A stretch of 64,000 nt of DNA from JBKBIP01 sp046297495 (GCA_046297495.1 JBKBIP010000004.1:1-64000); one strand, 5' to 3'. Positions 1 to 9,338 are shown, counted from the first letter of the stretch. Notes: generated by a model not told the origin, from the letters alone. Numbers and translations are program-made.

Positions 1-1
1 G

Positions 2-133
2 ACAGCCAAGGCAACCGTATCGGCGGATGGTAGCTATGTGCGCTTGACGCTGCAACCGGCATTCGAGACCGCCAGCCAGCTCCAAGCGCGGCCTACTATC
101 CTCAACCCGCTCATCCCCGGACGAGATCCGTGA
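2..133 (+). CDS. C-terminal end of an unidentified protein (partial)
   Basis: An open frame enters from the left edge and ends at TGA 131-133, giving 43 residues. The segment includes TVSADGSYVRLTLQPAF, a pattern reminiscent of the last strand of secretin-like (GspD/PilQ) domains, but too little is visible to assign a family. A strong Rho-independent terminator begins 37 bases after the stop, which supports this being a real gene end. The product cannot be named from this fragment. Confidence 0.5.
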   Translation, partial: TAKATVSADGSYVRLTLQPAFETASQLQARPTILNPLIPGRDP

Positions 134-170
134 CGGGATCGAGTGAAATGACCAGGTAAGCACGCATAGT

Positions 171-206
171 AGCCCGGCTCCCTTATCCAGGGAGCCGGGC
201 TTTTTT
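171..206 (+). terminator. Rho-independent terminator
   Basis: A perfect 12-bp stem (AGCCCGGCTCCC at 171-182 pairing with 190-201) with a 7-base loop is followed by a run of six T. It lies between the gene entering from the left and the convergent DUF1501 gene. Confidence 0.9.
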
Positions 207-241
207 CATGGAAATGTCCTAGCCGTGTTCTGCCCTTGGAC

Positions 242-1537
242 TCACGCGAACAAGTCTGGAATGACATGGCCATCGCGGACGATCATGATGGGACGGCCGG
301 TGCTGGTGTGGTATTCCTTGCGGCAGTCGATGCCTAGACCATGATAGAAAGACGCCGCCACGTCATCGGGGGAGAACGCGGGACCAGCGGGTCCCATCCC
401 TTTGTCGTCGCTGGCGCCGATCACCTGGCCGCCGCGAATGCCGCCGCCGGCCAGCAAGACGAACATGGCGCGCGGCCAGTGGTCACGGCCCGCGCGTTCG
501 TTGATCTTCGGCGTTCGGCCAAATTCGCCGGTGACGAATATTAGCGTAGAGTCGAGCAAACCCCGTTCGCGCAGCGTGGTCAGCAGCGCCGCCAGTCCTT
601 GATCAAGCTGCGGCAACAGGCTGTCTTTACAAGCGCGGAAGTTACCGCCGTGCGTGTCCCAGCCGCCGAAGCTGACCGTGACATAGCGGACGCCTGCTTC
701 GATCAATCGGTTGGCCAGCAAGCAGCTCATACCGAAGCGCTGCGTGCCGAAGCGCTCCGCTATCTCGGGTTTTTCCTGGCTCACATCGAAGGCTTGGCGC
801 GCCTTGGGAGAGCGGATCATGTCATAGGCTTGCTGAGAAAAACGATCCAGGCCCTCGATTAACTTGTTGTCGTTGTCCAAACTCTGAAACGTGGTGTCAA
901 GTTGGCCGAGCAGATTTTGCCGTTTCTCGAATTCCTCGACGGTCAGCCCATTGCCCAGCGAGATGCCCCGAACGGAGAAGGGCAAGCCGGGCCGGGGCAC
1001 GTCGTTGGTTTGCAACGGCGCCTGACGGACGCCGAGATAGCCAGCCTTCTGCGGCGTGGACGGGATGGCGACGAAGTGGGGCAAGTCGGCGGCTCCCGCC
1101 AACTCTTTGCTAACCACGGCCCCGTAACCGGGATAAATCAACGATGGCAAGGGCCGACTACCAGTGTTGAGATACGTCGTGCCCAATTCATGGCCGGCCA
1201 AGGTGTGGCTGACGCCGCGTACAATCGCGTAGGTATCGGCGCAACTGGCCAGGCGCGGCAGGTGCTCGCAAATCTGGATGCCGGGGACATTGGTGGCGAT
1301 GGGTTGGAACTCGCCGCGATACTCCGCCGGAGCGTCCGGCTTCATGTCGAAGCTGTCCAGGTGGGTCGGCCCGCCTCCCAGCCAAACGAAGATAGCGGAC
1401 TTCGCCTTGCCGCCGCGCGCTTCTCCTGCCCGCGCCAGCCGGAGAAAATCGGCGAGGGTGAACCCCAAAGCGCCAACGGCGCCGACCTTGACGAAATCCC
1501 GCCGGGATAGGCCGTCACAGTAGCGATGCGTTGTCAT
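242..1537 (-). CDS. DUF1501 family protein, Tat-exported
   Basis: This 431-residue protein belongs to DUF1501, a sulfatase/alkaline-phosphatase-fold family greatly expanded in Planctomycetes. The N-terminus carries a twin-arginine signal (SRRDFVK at about residues 10-16, then a hydrophobic stretch), so export by Tat is expected. Family hallmarks include FVWLGGGPTHLDSFD near residue 50, GWDTHGGNF in the middle, and TGEFGRTPKIN with GRDHWPRA in the C-terminal half. ATG at 1537 is preceded by a good GGAGG ribosome binding site. It lies 143 bases downstream of a DUF1549/DUF1553 gene on the same strand, the usual pairing. The substrate is not known; such pairs are often guessed to act in polysaccharide or sulfated glycan handling. 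Confidence 0.93.
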   Translation of the reverse strand: MTTHRYCDGLSRRDFVKVGAVGALGFTLADFLRLARAGEARGGKAKSAIFVWLGGGPTHLDSFDMKPDAPAEYRGEFQPIATNVPGIQICEHLPRLASCADTYAIVRGVSHTLAGHELGTTYLNTGSRPLPSLIYPGYGAVVSKELAGAADLPHFVAIPSTPQKAGYLGVRQAPLQTNDVPRPGLPFSVRGISLGNGLTVEEFEKRQNLLGQLDTTFQSLDNDNKLIEGLDRFSQQAYDMIRSPKARQAFDVSQEKPEIAERFGTQRFGMSCLLANRLIEAGVRYVTVSFGGWDTHGGNFRACKDSLLPQLDQGLAALLTTLRERGLLDSTLIFVTGEFGRTPKINERAGRDHWPRAMFVLLAGGGIRGGQVIGASDDKGMGPAGPAFSPDDVAASFYHGLGIDCRKEYHTSTGRPIMIVRDGHVIPDLFA

Positions 1538-1680
1538 GAAATATCCTCCCTTCGAGGTTGGTTTCTATTCGCTTTCAGTCGCGCCATTGATTCAGGGATG
1601 AATCGATTCGCGTGGTCGGCCAACTCCGTGTGTGAACCGATGAATTTAGAAGAACCAGAGACTCTAGCGTATCCCCACCC

Positions 1681-4134
1681 TCAGCGATTCACGATGAATT
1701 CCTTGGTATTGAGTAATGCCCACATCAGGTCACGCAATCCCGATGTCAGGTCATGAGCTTCCTCCAAGTGCCGGCGGGCGATGGCGGCCTCACGGGGATC
1801 GGGGGAGCGGCTGAGCGTGCGCAGGTAGGCTTGACGCGTCAATTCCTCTGGCGTCAGCCGAGCGGCGACCGCCTGTTGCAGCCAGCCGTCCTTGCGGTCC
1901 AACTGCCGCAACACCTCTTGATCGTTGCGCAGATAGACCGTTTGCAACAAGCTTGGCTCGTCGGAACGCTCGCAGTCGCAGTTGATGGTTCGCGGCGGTT
2001 TGCCGAACAGGTTCGTGGCGTAGTTATTGACATCGCGACCCCCCGTGAAGCAGCTCACCACGCCGATGGCGCGTGTGTTCACCGGATCGGCGTCGAGCGC
2101 CTTGCGGGCGGCATCGGCGGCGGTGGCTAGGTTGATGGCATCGACCGCGACTTCGGCCGGCAAGCGGCGCGGCACCGCCCGGCTGAAGTTGCGCTCGTCA
2201 TGGCGATTCGTGTCATTGGGTCGCCAACTACGTTGGTAGGTATGGCTATTGGTGATCGCGCGGTGCAACCATTTCATGTCGTATCCGCTCTGCGTGAAAC
2301 CGGCGGCCAGGTAATCCAGCAGCGCCGGGTTGCTGGGGGGATTGGCCAAATTGAGATCGTCCGGCGGGTCGATCAGACCAACATGGAAATAACTACCCCA
2401 AACACGATTCACGAAGGCGCGGGCGAAGTAGGGGTTCTCCGGCTGGCGCATCCAGTCCATCAGCGGTAAGCGTGGATCGGAGTAGTCTTGGTTGACGACC
2501 TCCTCGCCGCCAAGCAGCTTGGGGGTGATGACCCGGCCAGCCACCATCCGCGCCTGCGCAGGGCGGCGGGCTTTCTGAGGATTGGGGACGTTCAACTCCT
2601 TGAACGGCAACACATGCCCTGCCTCCACGAACTGCACGAACTTGCGTTTGTAAGCCCCGGAATCCTCGTCCCCCGTCAGATCGACCGCCGCTTTCATGGT
2701 CTTGCCCACGGTGCGATAGCCCACCGACTGGCCATAACGAACGCCGGTGAAGAACAGCGTGAATTGATCGAAATCCTGCTTGGTCCACTGATCATACGGA
2801 TGCTTATGACACTGCGCACACTGCAAACTGACACCGAGGAAGGAATAGGAAAAGGCCAGCGCCTTTTCCCCATCCGCCCCCAGTCGGCGTTGCGTCCAGA
2901 AGTAGGGCATGGTTTCGCGGGCGGTGAAGTCGGCGGGGTTCTGCTTGCGGAAGTACGAACTCATCTCGGCGCAGTAGTCTTCGTAACTTTGCTCCGGTCG
3001 GCGGCTGACAGCCAGCACCAAACCCTCGACGATGGCATCGTAAGGCTTGTTGTCGCGGACGCGGCGATGAATCCATTCATACCACTGCCGAGCTTGATGG
3101 CGGCGCAGCCCCTGCTCGCCGCCGACCGGGCCGTTGGCCTCGCTGTTGCCGGTCCAGTCGCACAGTTTCGTCGTCCACCAGGCGGCATAAGCGGGAGTTT
3201 CCAATAGCTCATCGACCTTCTTGGCCCGCTTATCGGGAGTGGAGTCGGCGAGGAACGCCTCCACCTCGGCGGCGCTGGGGAGGGTCCCGGTCAAATCGAG
3301 CCGAACGCGGCGCAGGAAGTCGGCATCGCCGCACACGTCGGAAGGAACGATGCCGAGCTTGCGCAGTTTGGCGATGACCAACTCATCGATGGGGGTCGGC
3401 GCCGGCACGTTGGGATAGCGCGGGCCGGTCCGGTCCGTGACGGGCAAAAGCACTTGCACGGGCACGATGCCGTTATCGTAGAAAGCGACGACAGCCGTAT
3501 CCCCCTTGCCGACAGCCTTGACCAAGCCATTGTCATCAATCAGGGCCACTGCCTCGTCATTGCTGCGAAACCGGCAAAGCGGCGTCACATCCTCGCGCGT
3601 GCCGTCGGACCAGACAGCGGTGACTTGAAGCTGCCGCGTCTGGCCGGGCTGGGCGAAGACGATCTCGCGCGGCTCGACCTCCAAGGTGACGAAATCAGCG
3701 TCCGCTTCATTCACCCCCTGGCCGCCCGCTTGAATCCAGCGGCGCAACACGTGATATTCCCAAGTGCCGGCTTCAATGAGCCTTCCCCCCTTGTGCGGCT
3801 CCGCGCGGGTCGCCTTGCGCAACATCAAGCTGGCGGCGGGGTTCTTCACGTTGACGCGCGGTGGGGCGCCGCCGACAAGGGCTTGATGGTCGGCATCAAA
3901 GTCGTAGCCGAACAAAGACAAGCGGAAGCCCCCTTGTCCCTGGAATGAGCCATGACACGCCCGGCCATTGCAGCCCAAGCGACCCAGCAGCGGAATGACA
4001 TGGCGCTGGAAGCTGGGTGTTTCGGTGCCTTGGGCGTCCACGAAACGCTGACTGGTAGGCGGCAGCACTTCCCCCGCCACGACCGGCATGGCCCCCGCTC
4101 CCAGACACAATAGAGAAACAAACAAACGTCGCAT
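1681..4134 (-). CDS. DUF1549/DUF1553 protein with cytochrome-like N-terminus
   Basis: An 817-residue secreted protein. It starts with a signal peptide (residues 1-21, ending near VVAGE). A planctomycete cytochrome-type segment with CNGRACH follows, then a bacterial Ig-like (BIG2) segment around residues 150-230. DUF1549 begins near residue 250 (LDLTGTLPSAAEVEAFL), a second heme-type motif CAQCH lies near 440, and DUF1553 fills the C-terminal third (FARAFVNRVWGSYF). The start at 4134 has a GAGGAGA ribosome binding site. It is cotranscribed with the downstream DUF1501 gene, and a close paralogue lies at 21893-24301. Heme attachment through the CxxCH motif is plausible but unproven; CNGRACH has unusual spacing (CX4CH). 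Confidence 0.92.
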   Translation of the reverse strand: MRRLFVSLLCLGAGAMPVVAGEVLPPTSQRFVDAQGTETPSFQRHVIPLLGRLGCNGRACHGSFQGQGGFRLSLFGYDFDADHQALVGGAPPRVNVKNPAASLMLRKATRAEPHKGGRLIEAGTWEYHVLRRWIQAGGQGVNEADADFVTLEVEPREIVFAQPGQTRQLQVTAVWSDGTREDVTPLCRFRSNDEAVALIDDNGLVKAVGKGDTAVVAFYDNGIVPVQVLLPVTDRTGPRYPNVPAPTPIDELVIAKLRKLGIVPSDVCGDADFLRRVRLDLTGTLPSAAEVEAFLADSTPDKRAKKVDELLETPAYAAWWTTKLCDWTGNSEANGPVGGEQGLRRHQARQWYEWIHRRVRDNKPYDAIVEGLVLAVSRRPEQSYEDYCAEMSSYFRKQNPADFTARETMPYFWTQRRLGADGEKALAFSYSFLGVSLQCAQCHKHPYDQWTKQDFDQFTLFFTGVRYGQSVGYRTVGKTMKAAVDLTGDEDSGAYKRKFVQFVEAGHVLPFKELNVPNPQKARRPAQARMVAGRVITPKLLGGEEVVNQDYSDPRLPLMDWMRQPENPYFARAFVNRVWGSYFHVGLIDPPDDLNLANPPSNPALLDYLAAGFTQSGYDMKWLHRAITNSHTYQRSWRPNDTNRHDERNFSRAVPRRLPAEVAVDAINLATAADAARKALDADPVNTRAIGVVSCFTGGRDVNNYATNLFGKPPRTINCDCERSDEPSLLQTVYLRNDQEVLRQLDRKDGWLQQAVAARLTPEELTRQAYLRTLSRSPDPREAAIARRHLEEAHDLTSGLRDLMWALLNTKEFIVNR

Positions 4135-4788
4135 GGATTCTCCTCGCGCGGATTCACGGCATGGACCTTCGGCGCACTTTCTCCATTAGATACTATTGGA
4201 ACCCGAAAGGGGAGCAAAAGTTCCGGAGAGAAGCCAAGATGGCGCAAGCCAACTCTGGGAATTGTTACGAAAAATTGTCCATGAAGAACCATTTTCACCA
4301 GCTGCTACGACGAGCGGCTTGCCTGAAACCACGGTAGTGCGGCTGCCGCCAATCGCCACCCTCCAGACACGCCGCCCCAAATCCGTCACGTTTTCTCTTC
4401 TTTTTTTGGCTCAACAACCTCTGGCATTTCGGCGCGAAAACGCTAGGATGGGAGATACATGGGTAACCGTTTTCATTTCAGGATAACCGATAATAATCGT
4501 CCTTGTCATGAGAATCAGCTCAAACGAAATGGATTAAGGCAAAGCTGCGCCCGAGGGAAACTCAAACTGGTACGTTTACGGCACGGAACCAATTGCTTGA
4601 TCCTGATTGGAATGACAGAGTTTAGGCAACAAAACACTTGTGCTTTGCCATTTCCACCGATAGGTTATAATAATTGGATGGTGTAAGCGGCTGTTGTCCC
4701 CCATCCATTCGCGGATACGAACGAATGCCAAATGACGGTCAATCCCGCGCGGCTCAACCATAATCAAGCGATCCAGTGAGGTGGCCCC
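4135..4788. other. Divergent intergenic region, no gene seen
   Basis: A 654-base gap between divergently transcribed genes. Open frames here have no recognisable protein features. It contains a likely promoter for the phosphatase gene near 4644-4671 and presumably the promoter of the DUF1549 gene on the other strand, which I could not place. Confidence 0.6.
4644..4671 (+). promoter_or_regulatory. Putative sigma70-type promoter for the PP2C gene
   Basis: TATAAT at 4666-4671 is a perfect -10 box. The best -35 candidate is TTTGCC at 4644-4649, with a 16-base spacer. The start codon lies about 118 bases downstream. The -35 match is poor. Confidence 0.4.
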
Positions 4789-5550
4789 ATGCCCCTAACG
4801 CTGAATGTTGGAAAATGTACTTTACTGGGCAATTACCGGGAAAACAACGAGGACTCGATTGAGTTCAAGCAGTTTCCTGACCTCAGTGTCTATCTGGTGG
4901 CGGATGGTATGGGAGGTCAGGCCGCTGGCGAAATCGCCAGTAAACGGGCGGTGGATGTGATTCCCCGCGAGCTGCGCCGCCACTTGCAAGCCAATGTCTC
5001 CCATGAGGACGCCAAGACGGTCATTCGCAAGGCGGTGGTGCAAGCCAACGAGGAGATCATCGCCATGGGCGCCCTCGACCGCGACCTGAAAAACATGGGC
5101 ACGACCGTGGTGTTGGCCGTCTGGCGCAAGGGCAGTTCCATGATGTACGTGACCGGCGTCGGTGATAGCCGGGTGTACCTGATTCGGGACGGGCAGATCG
5201 AACAACTGACAGTCGATCATTCGTTGGCTCAAGCGTTGGTAGAGGCCAAGACCATCTCCGAGGAAGAAGCCCGCGAACATCGCTTCCGCAACGTCTTGTG
5301 GAAATATCTCGGCAGCAAGGAAGTCGGCGACGGCCCCGAAGTCAAGGTCATCCAGCTGCAAGACGGCGACCGTTTCCTGCTCTGCACCGACGGCCTGACC
5401 GGCGTGGTCCCGGATGAGCAATTGCTCACGTACATCATGGAGCATCCCGAAGTGCAAGAATGCGCCGAGGGGCTAGGACAACTCGCCCTCGATCAAGGCT
5501 CGCGTGACAATGTCTCATGCCTTGTCATCGAGGTGACGGAAGGCAAGTGA
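4789..5550 (+). CDS. PP2C-family Ser/Thr protein phosphatase
   Basis: A 253-residue soluble metal-dependent phosphatase of the bacterial Stp1/PrpC type, which removes phosphate from Ser/Thr residues placed by Hanks-type kinases. All the family motifs are visible in order: RENNEDS (about 17-23), VADGMGG (about 43), MGTTVV (about 103), GDSRVY, DHSLAQ, TDGLTG and GSRDNVS near the C-terminus. The aspartates that bind the metal pair are therefore present. Its length equals the catalytic domain alone, with no membrane segment. GAGGTGG precedes the ATG. No kinase gene is adjacent, so the partner kinase must lie elsewhere. Confidence 0.95.
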   Translation: MPLTLNVGKCTLLGNYRENNEDSIEFKQFPDLSVYLVADGMGGQAAGEIASKRAVDVIPRELRRHLQANVSHEDAKTVIRKAVVQANEEIIAMGALDRDLKNMGTTVVLAVWRKGSSMMYVTGVGDSRVYLIRDGQIEQLTVDHSLAQALVEAKTISEEEAREHRFRNVLWKYLGSKEVGDGPEVKVIQLQDGDRFLLCTDGLTGVVPDEQLLTYIMEHPEVQECAEGLGQLALDQGSRDNVSCLVIEVTEGK

Positions 5551-5571
5551 AAGCACGTCTATTCCGACATC

Positions 5572-5639
5572 AACCGAGCCGCGACTGTCAGGGAGCAAAC
5601 GGGGAATCATCCCCACTTCCTGACGGTCGCGGCTCGGTT
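5572..5639. terminator. Long palindrome between convergent genes, probable bidirectional terminator and dispersed repeat
   Basis: AACCGAGCCGCGACTGTCA at 5572-5590 pairs with TGACGGTCGCGGCTCGGTT at 5621-5639 with a single G:T-type mismatch. A smaller GGGGAATCATCCCC hairpin sits inside the loop. It separates the convergent phosphatase and HNH genes. The right arm is followed by TGGTTT rather than a clean T run, so termination is inferred. Confidence 0.65.
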
Positions 5640-5642
5640 GGT

Positions 5643-5930
5643 TTACAATTTCTTCCGCCGCGGCCGATTGCGTTTCTTGCGTGTCGGCGGCTGCTTGCGG
5701 ACCCAGCGCAGGTAGGAAGCCAACTCCGGCGCCTGGCGCAACTGAGCGATGGTCGGATACAAGGCGGCCAGGGTGGCGTTGGTATAGGTGGCATGAACCA
5801 TGCCGTGGCACTGGCCGCACAACATTTCGATGTCGTCACGGCCGCCCCCTTTCTCGCGCGGCAAGCAGTGGTGGCGGGTCAGCTGGCCTGGCACGAACAC
5901 CCGCCCACACAATGAACAAAGTTGTGACAT
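5643..5930 (-). CDS. Small HNH-type nuclease domain protein
   Basis: A 95-residue protein with an HNH-like zinc-binding arrangement: CSLCG at 5-9, TRHHCLPRE around 18-26 (the catalytic His-His), and CGQCHGMVH around 38-46. The C-terminal 15 residues are highly basic (KKRNRPRRKKL), suiting nucleic-acid binding. ATG at 5930 follows GAGGACTCGACG, an acceptable ribosome binding site. It converges with the phosphatase gene. No restriction, phage or toxin genes flank it, so its target is unknown; it resembles stand-alone HNH proteins common in Planctomycetes. Confidence 0.75.
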   Translation of the reverse strand: MSQLCSLCGRVFVPGQLTRHHCLPREKGGGRDDIEMLCGQCHGMVHATYTNATLAALYPTIAQLRQAPELASYLRWVRKQPPTRKKRNRPRRKKL

Positions 5931-5961
5931 CGTCGAGTCCTCGATTGCCGCCGCTGGCCCC

Positions 5962-5991
5962 TTTCATTCCCGGCCTTGGCTCCCCTATAAT
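5962..5991 (+). promoter_or_regulatory. Putative promoter for the beta-propeller gene at 6045
   Basis: TATAAT at 5986-5991 is a perfect -10 box. TTTCAT at 5962-5967 is a weak -35 with an 18-base spacer. The ATG lies 53 bases downstream. Confidence 0.4.
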
Positions 5992-6044
5992 GGTGGACGA
6001 TTCGTTTCGCTGAATCTCGCACGATCATCCGAAGGAGGCGATTG

Positions 6045-7076
6045 ATGTTTTCGCTGTGTACCTATTTGGCCCTAACGGCGGCGGCCGATCCGTCCACCGA
6101 CTTCACGAAGCTCGAAGCGGCCCATTTATCCAATATCCGACAACTGACCCACGATTTCGTTCGCGCGGGCGAGGGCTACTTCTCTCCCGACGGCAAGAAG
6201 ATCATCTTCCAAGCCGAGGAACAAGACAGCGGCAATCCCTTCTATCAGATTTTCGTCATGGACTTGGCAACCGGCTCCTATCGCCGAGTCAGCCCCGGAG
6301 TAGGCAAGACCACGTGCAGCTACTTCTCCCCCGACGGCAAGAAGATCATCTTCGCCAGCAGCCATCTCGACCCGGATGCCCGCCAGAAACATGAGGAAGA
6401 ATACCAGCTGCGGGAAGAAGAAAAGAAGATGGGCAAGCGCCGCCGCTATGTGTGGGACTTCGACCCGTTCATGGACATCTTTGAGGCCAACCCCGATGGC
6501 AGCGGCTTGAAGCGCCTGACCGACGCCAAGGGCTACGATGCCGAGGGGAGCTACTCCGCCGACGGCAAGCAGATCGTCTTCTGCTCGCAACGGGACGGTC
6601 ACCTGGAATTGTACATCATGGACGCCGACGGCCAGAACGTCCGCAAATTGACCAACGCCCCCGATTGCTACAATGGCGGGCCATTCTTCTCACCGGACGG
6701 CAAACGGGTCATCTTCCGGGCCGACCGCCAGAAGAAAGATCATTTGCAACTCTATGTCATCAACAGCGACGGCAGCGGTGAACGGCAGCTGACCAATAAT
6801 CTCGATTGGGTTTATTGGGCGCCGTATTGGTACACGGATGGCAAGCACATCGTTTACACCGCCGCCGATCACAGCGACCCGACGCGCCGGCCCAACTACG
6901 ACCTGTACTGGATGAACGTGGACACCGGCAAGACCACGCGCTTGACCCACGCGCCGGGGGCGGATGTTCTACCCGTCTTCAGCCCCGACGGCAAGAAGTT
7001 GATGTGGACCTCCACTCGCGACGGCCGGCAACCGGCTCAATTGTACATCGCCGATTTCACACCGCCGGAAGAATAA
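6045..7076 (+). CDS. TolB-like PD40 beta-propeller protein
   Basis: A protein of 343 residues built of PD40/WD40-like blades. The signature FSPDGKKIIF and its variants recur about six times (near 48, 98, 170, 212, 250 and 310), each followed by a strand such as LYIMDADG or LYVINSDG, as in the TolB C-terminal propeller. The N-terminus (FSLCTYLALTAAADP) could be a short signal sequence. I prefer ATG 6045 to the TTG three bases earlier because GAAGGAGG at 6031-6038 is well spaced from it. A charged stretch around 120-145 (EEYQLREEEKKMGKRRR) interrupts the blades. No partner gene (tolA, pal) is adjacent, so a Tol-Pal role is unlikely; the role is unknown. Confidence 0.85.
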   Translation: MFSLCTYLALTAAADPSTDFTKLEAAHLSNIRQLTHDFVRAGEGYFSPDGKKIIFQAEEQDSGNPFYQIFVMDLATGSYRRVSPGVGKTTCSYFSPDGKKIIFASSHLDPDARQKHEEEYQLREEEKKMGKRRRYVWDFDPFMDIFEANPDGSGLKRLTDAKGYDAEGSYSADGKQIVFCSQRDGHLELYIMDADGQNVRKLTNAPDCYNGGPFFSPDGKRVIFRADRQKKDHLQLYVINSDGSGERQLTNNLDWVYWAPYWYTDGKHIVYTAADHSDPTRRPNYDLYWMNVDTGKTTRLTHAPGADVLPVFSPDGKKLMWTSTRDGRQPAQLYIADFTPPEE

Positions 7077-7099
7077 GGAGTGATGAAGGTAGCGGTTAG

Positions 7100-7135
7100 A
7101 ACCGGGGGGCTGACGCCCCCCGCGTGCCGGTTTTT
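7100..7135. terminator. Hairpin terminator between convergent genes
   Basis: AACCGG pairs with CCGGTT at the base, and GGGGGGC with GCCCCCC above, around a short TGAC loop. TTTTT follows on the + strand (7131-7135). It ends the propeller gene and lies just past the stop of the convergent gene. Confidence 0.75.
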
Positions 7136-7157
7136 CTGACATTTTCCCAACAAACTC

Positions 7158-9338
7158 TCAATCCCGCTCCGGCACCGTGAACACCACGTCCCCTAGCCCG
7201 ACGTTGCCGGCGGCGTCGCGGACGCGCAGGACCAGAACGTGCGTCCCCGGTTTGAGAGTATCGGTTGCAAAGTGAAACGTCTCGCGGCGGCTGTCGAAAA
7301 GTCGATCCGTTGGGAAAATCGGCGTCCATTTTTGGCCATTGACGGCGAAGGATGCTTCCGTCAGACGAACCAAGGCATGTTCCGCCTCGGCGGCGATGAT
7401 GGCCTGTTGGCCGTCGATTTGCTGAACTCGCACTGTCACCGTGGGGGGCGTGTGAGCAACCACGAAGGGACCGGCCACGCGGGCACCGGTTAGCGCTTCT
7501 TCGGCGGGATTGTCCTTGCGGTCGCTGGCCACGATCTTGACATGATAATGACCCGATGGTGTCGTCGTAGTGTCCCATTCATATTCTTTTTTGACCACAT
7601 CCTCCGCCAGCAGCACCCAATCTTGCCAGCCCGTCTTGCGAACGTACACGCTATAGGTCAAATCGTCCTCGTTGGCGTCGGTGGCGGTCCATTGGAATTT
7701 CAGCTTCTTGGGGTTGTCGAGATTGACCGCGTCCAGGTTCGGATAGTCGATCTGGGTGATTTCGGGAGCCTGGTTGGTGGTGCGATAGCGGATGGTCAAA
7801 TCACGCAGCTCCGGCGTCACGGCGGGGTTAGTGGTGGTCAACGTCACGCGATATTGCAAGAAGCGAGCGGCGGGGGCGGCGACGATTGCTTGTCTGGGAT
7901 CGGTCTGTTCCTCGGACCAATCACTCCAAGTCTCGTCTGGCTCCGGCAGGTTGCCGCCACGCGTGGCGATGGTGATGGCCGTCCCCGGCGGCGTGTGCCC
8001 CTGCCAGGTCAGCGCGCCCCATTGGCTGATGATGGCGGCGTCGAGCACTTCGGACACAACGCTGCCGCGCGACGTGTGACGGTCTGCGAGGACATAAAGC
8101 TTGCCCGGATCGCTGGCGCCGATGACGATGGACCCGTCGCGGCGCCGGCACAGCACTTGGACTTGGCCATGATTGAGACGGGCGATCTCGCTGGCTTCCT
8201 TGGTCCGTTCGTTCACTTCGTAGAGCTTGCCGTCCGTGCCGGTGCCGACATAGAATCGCCCTGGCTGGCGCAGCAAGCTGAGCACCAACGCTTTCTCCCG
8301 AAACACCTCACGCACGCTCCCATCCGGCGCGATGCGATAGAGCGAGTTCTCGCCCGTGTTGGGCCGAGCCGGCGCTGGGGCGGGACGGGGCTTGTCGGTG
8401 GCGGCCTCGGTCTTGTCCTTGGACGACGTGGCCGATTCCTCTTCGCCATCCGCGGTAGGGCGCGTCGCCGTCGCGACTGAGGTGGGCAGCGCGTTCGCCG
8501 AGCTGGATGAGGAGGTTCCGCTCGCCACGCTGCCGCTGGTCCCGGGCGCGGAACGGCTGGCAGGGGCGCTCGTTCCGGCATAGACGCCATCGTCGCTGAC
8601 CAGCAAGCGCCGCACCTCGGCTTGGGGCGCGCTGTAGAGGACAAAGCCTTTCCCCTTGGCATCGATGCGATACACCAGCCCATCCTTGTCGGTGCCGGCG
8701 TAGAGCAAGCCGTCCGGTCCCTGGGCCAGACTCAGAATATGCCGCTGCTTGGTTTCATAAAAGACCCCTGCCCGACCTTGCGACAGCAGGCGGTAAATCC
8801 GGCCTTGAGGTCCCGTGCCCGCGTAGATGGTTTTGCCCTGGTCGGTTACTACCAGCGCCCAGATGTAGCTCTCCGGGCTGTCGTAGATGATTCGCGTGTT
8901 GCCGTCCGGCCCGATGCGCACGATCAAGCCGCTTGGCCCCGTGCCGGCGAAGACCGCCCCATCCGGCGCCAGGGCCAGGCAGAGTATCTGACTATCTTGA
9001 CTATCCAGGGCCACGGAAACCTTCCCTTCTGGTGTCACTTTGAAGACTTTTCCTTCGTTGCCAGTGGCCACGAACAGATTGCCGGCGCGGTCTTCCACGA
9101 TATCCCAGATATGCGCCGCCTCCAGCGCTACCAGCGGCCGGAGGTCGCGCGCCAAGCGCAAGGTTCCCTCATTGCTGACAACGGCTTGATGAAACTTACA
9201 CTGGTCAAAGTGAGCGGGTTGGTGGTGATGCCAAACCTTGACCTTGGCGGCATAGACCGTGGCCGCCGACCAACTCACGGCAGTCAGTGTCACGAGGAAG
9301 GGAATCAGACGGCGCGCGGCGTGGTAGTGTCGTGTCAT
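7158..9338 (-). CDS. Secreted beta-propeller protein with C-terminal Ig/Fn3-like region
   Basis: A 726-residue exported protein. Residues 1-30 form a signal peptide (ending near ATVYAAK). Residues about 65-260 and 330-410 hold propeller-type repeats of the pattern AGTGPxGxIYRI and VATGNEGKVFKV, resembling SMP-30/quinoprotein-like blades. A Ser/Thr/Ala/Pro-rich linker lies between, at about 262-325. The C-terminal 270 residues are beta-rich and look like fibronectin/Ig-type modules (LTYSVYVRKTGWQDW; GHYHVKIVASDRKDN). ATG 9338 follows AAAGGAAG. No catalytic motif is visible. It may be a cell-surface or periplasmic binding protein; its ligand is unknown. Confidence 0.8.
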   Translation of the reverse strand: MTRHYHAARRLIPFLVTLTAVSWSAATVYAAKVKVWHHHQPAHFDQCKFHQAVVSNEGTLRLARDLRPLVALEAAHIWDIVEDRAGNLFVATGNEGKVFKVTPEGKVSVALDSQDSQILCLALAPDGAVFAGTGPSGLIVRIGPDGNTRIIYDSPESYIWALVVTDQGKTIYAGTGPQGRIYRLLSQGRAGVFYETKQRHILSLAQGPDGLLYAGTDKDGLVYRIDAKGKGFVLYSAPQAEVRRLLVSDDGVYAGTSAPASRSAPGTSGSVASGTSSSSSANALPTSVATATRPTADGEEESATSSKDKTEAATDKPRPAPAPARPNTGENSLYRIAPDGSVREVFREKALVLSLLRQPGRFYVGTGTDGKLYEVNERTKEASEIARLNHGQVQVLCRRRDGSIVIGASDPGKLYVLADRHTSRGSVVSEVLDAAIISQWGALTWQGHTPPGTAITIATRGGNLPEPDETWSDWSEEQTDPRQAIVAAPAARFLQYRVTLTTTNPAVTPELRDLTIRYRTTNQAPEITQIDYPNLDAVNLDNPKKLKFQWTATDANEDDLTYSVYVRKTGWQDWVLLAEDVVKKEYEWDTTTTPSGHYHVKIVASDRKDNPAEEALTGARVAGPFVVAHTPPTVTVRVQQIDGQQAIIAAEAEHALVRLTEASFAVNGQKWTPIFPTDRLFDSRRETFHFATDTLKPGTHVLVLRVRDAAGNVGLGDVVFTVPERD

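Noticed and set aside
1581..1620. GATGAATCGATTCGCGTG resembling the dispersed palindrome family
   Set aside because: Only part of one arm matches and the arrangement differs (GATTCAGGGATGAATC); too weak to count as a copy.
4196..4486. Plus-strand frame of 96 codons in the divergent spacer
   Set aside because: No ribosome binding site, no motif, and it covers the region where promoters are expected.
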